Positions 63,894 through 64,000 of a DNA stretch of 64,000 bases are shown one piece after another. The DNA is from Candidatus Poribacteria bacterium. Its GTDB lineage: Bacteria > Poribacteria > WGA-4E > WGA-3G. Both the position numbers and the translations under genes were made by a program. The notes under the pieces are model-generated. The model saw only the letters and a program-made list of their open reading frames with translations, did no database searches and had not been told where the DNA came from. The stretch is taken from contig JAGFCA010000075.1 of assembly GCA_022394755.1 (NCBI GenBank), positions 30,499 to 94,498 on the forward strand, given 5' to 3'. Every line of letters begins with the position of its first letter. The first letter of the stretch is position 1.

Positions 63894-64000
63894 TTATTTA
63901 GTTTCGATAATTTTAGACACAATGTTCACACTCGTGAATAATGTCTGTAGGTCGGGTAGAACGAAGTGAAACCCGATATGTATTGTTCATATTGGTTAAT
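63894..64000 (+). repeat. dispersed two-hairpin repeat, copy B (cut by window end)
   Basis: Matches 11921-12030 in the same orientation. Hairpin 1 is TTCAC-ACTC-GTGAA. Hairpin 2 is TCGGGT (63952-63957)/ACCCGA (63971-63976), with a compensated base-pair change relative to copy A. Confidence 0.75.

Larger units (their letters stand above)
63680..64000. other. palindrome-rich intergenic stretch
   Basis: 321 bases with at least four hairpins and no gene: GGTTCGGTT/AACCGAACC at 63720-63740, a bulged GATG-CGAAT/ATTCG-CATC stem near 63774-63795, the AATGC/TTACGGTAT stem at 63846-63877, and the two-hairpin dispersed repeat at 63894-64000. Confidence 0.7.

Noticed and set aside
1..64000. CRISPR arrays, rRNA genes, integrases or transposase genes
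   Set aside because: None seen: no regularly spaced direct repeats, no rRNA-like blocks, and no protein with transposase or integrase motifs.

Overview
The window is AT-rich bacterial chromosome (roughly 36-37% GC by eye), densely coded, and almost certainly Gram-negative: it encodes an LptE-like LPS-assembly lipoprotein, several lipobox proteins, a Cu/Zn superoxide dismutase lipoprotein and an Omp85/BamA-type barrel. Phytanoyl-CoA-dioxygenase-like and enolase-superfamily genes, GTG/TTG starts and many short palindromic repeats fit an uncultured lineage such as Candidatus Poribacteria. That placement is inference from gene content only.

Layout. 1-1.65 kb: the 3' end of one NADH dehydrogenase cluster (nuoM tail, nuoN). 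1.7-4.4 kb: tRNA-Gln with its own promoter, a DUF1801 protein and a YyaL-type thioredoxin-fold protein. 4.5-8.3 kb (minus strand): a catabolic-looking group with a PhyH-like dioxygenase, an enolase-superfamily member, a HAD phosphatase, a SnoaL-like protein and a CADD/TenA-like protein. 8.8-11.3 kb: a frameshifted second PhyH gene, two small membrane proteins and a zinc-type dehydrogenase. 11.3-12.4 kb: a gene-poor stretch with dispersed repeats and a MITE-like element. 12.4-15.3 kb: rpsO-pnp with a clear promoter. 15.4-17.3 kb: a small membrane protein, LptE and a DUF6599 lipoprotein. 17.4-24.7 kb: an amidohydrolase-like protein and gcvT-gcvH-gcvP, interrupted by a broken pseudoprotease-TPR gene. 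25-29.7 kb: trkA and trkH around a tandem pair of unknown paralogues and a second MITE-like element. 29.7-30.9 kb: pdxH and two small genes.

31-51 kb is a second, nearly complete complex I locus (nuoA-B-C-D-E-F-G-H-J-K-L-M-N). It has no nuoI, and it is interspersed with sodC, a VOC protein, hicB-hicA, two exported unknowns, a DUF5069 protein and a Na+/H+ antiporter. A strong terminator closes it.

51-64 kb is rich in regulators: four ECF-type sigma factor genes within 13 kb. Two have separate zinc-finger anti-sigma genes. One of these operons also carries a divergent DNA polymerase sliding clamp. The other leads into two DUF4252 proteins, the second a fusion of DUF4252, a CBM9-like domain and an Omp85 barrel. 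The other two sigma factors are fused in frame to a C-terminal domain. One carries an FtsZ-type GTPase domain cut off before the T7 catalytic loop, the other a TPR-like helical-repeat domain. Both fusion genes keep a good ribosome-binding site and ATG exactly at the domain junction, so they may make two products each. The sigma-FtsZ fusion is the most striking feature of the window.

Three genes (PhyH at 8.8 kb, protease-TPR at 19.4 kb, DUF5694 at 58.1 kb) carry single-base frameshifts. Each looks like one base lost from a short run of the same base, so assembly error must be excluded before they are called pseudogenes.
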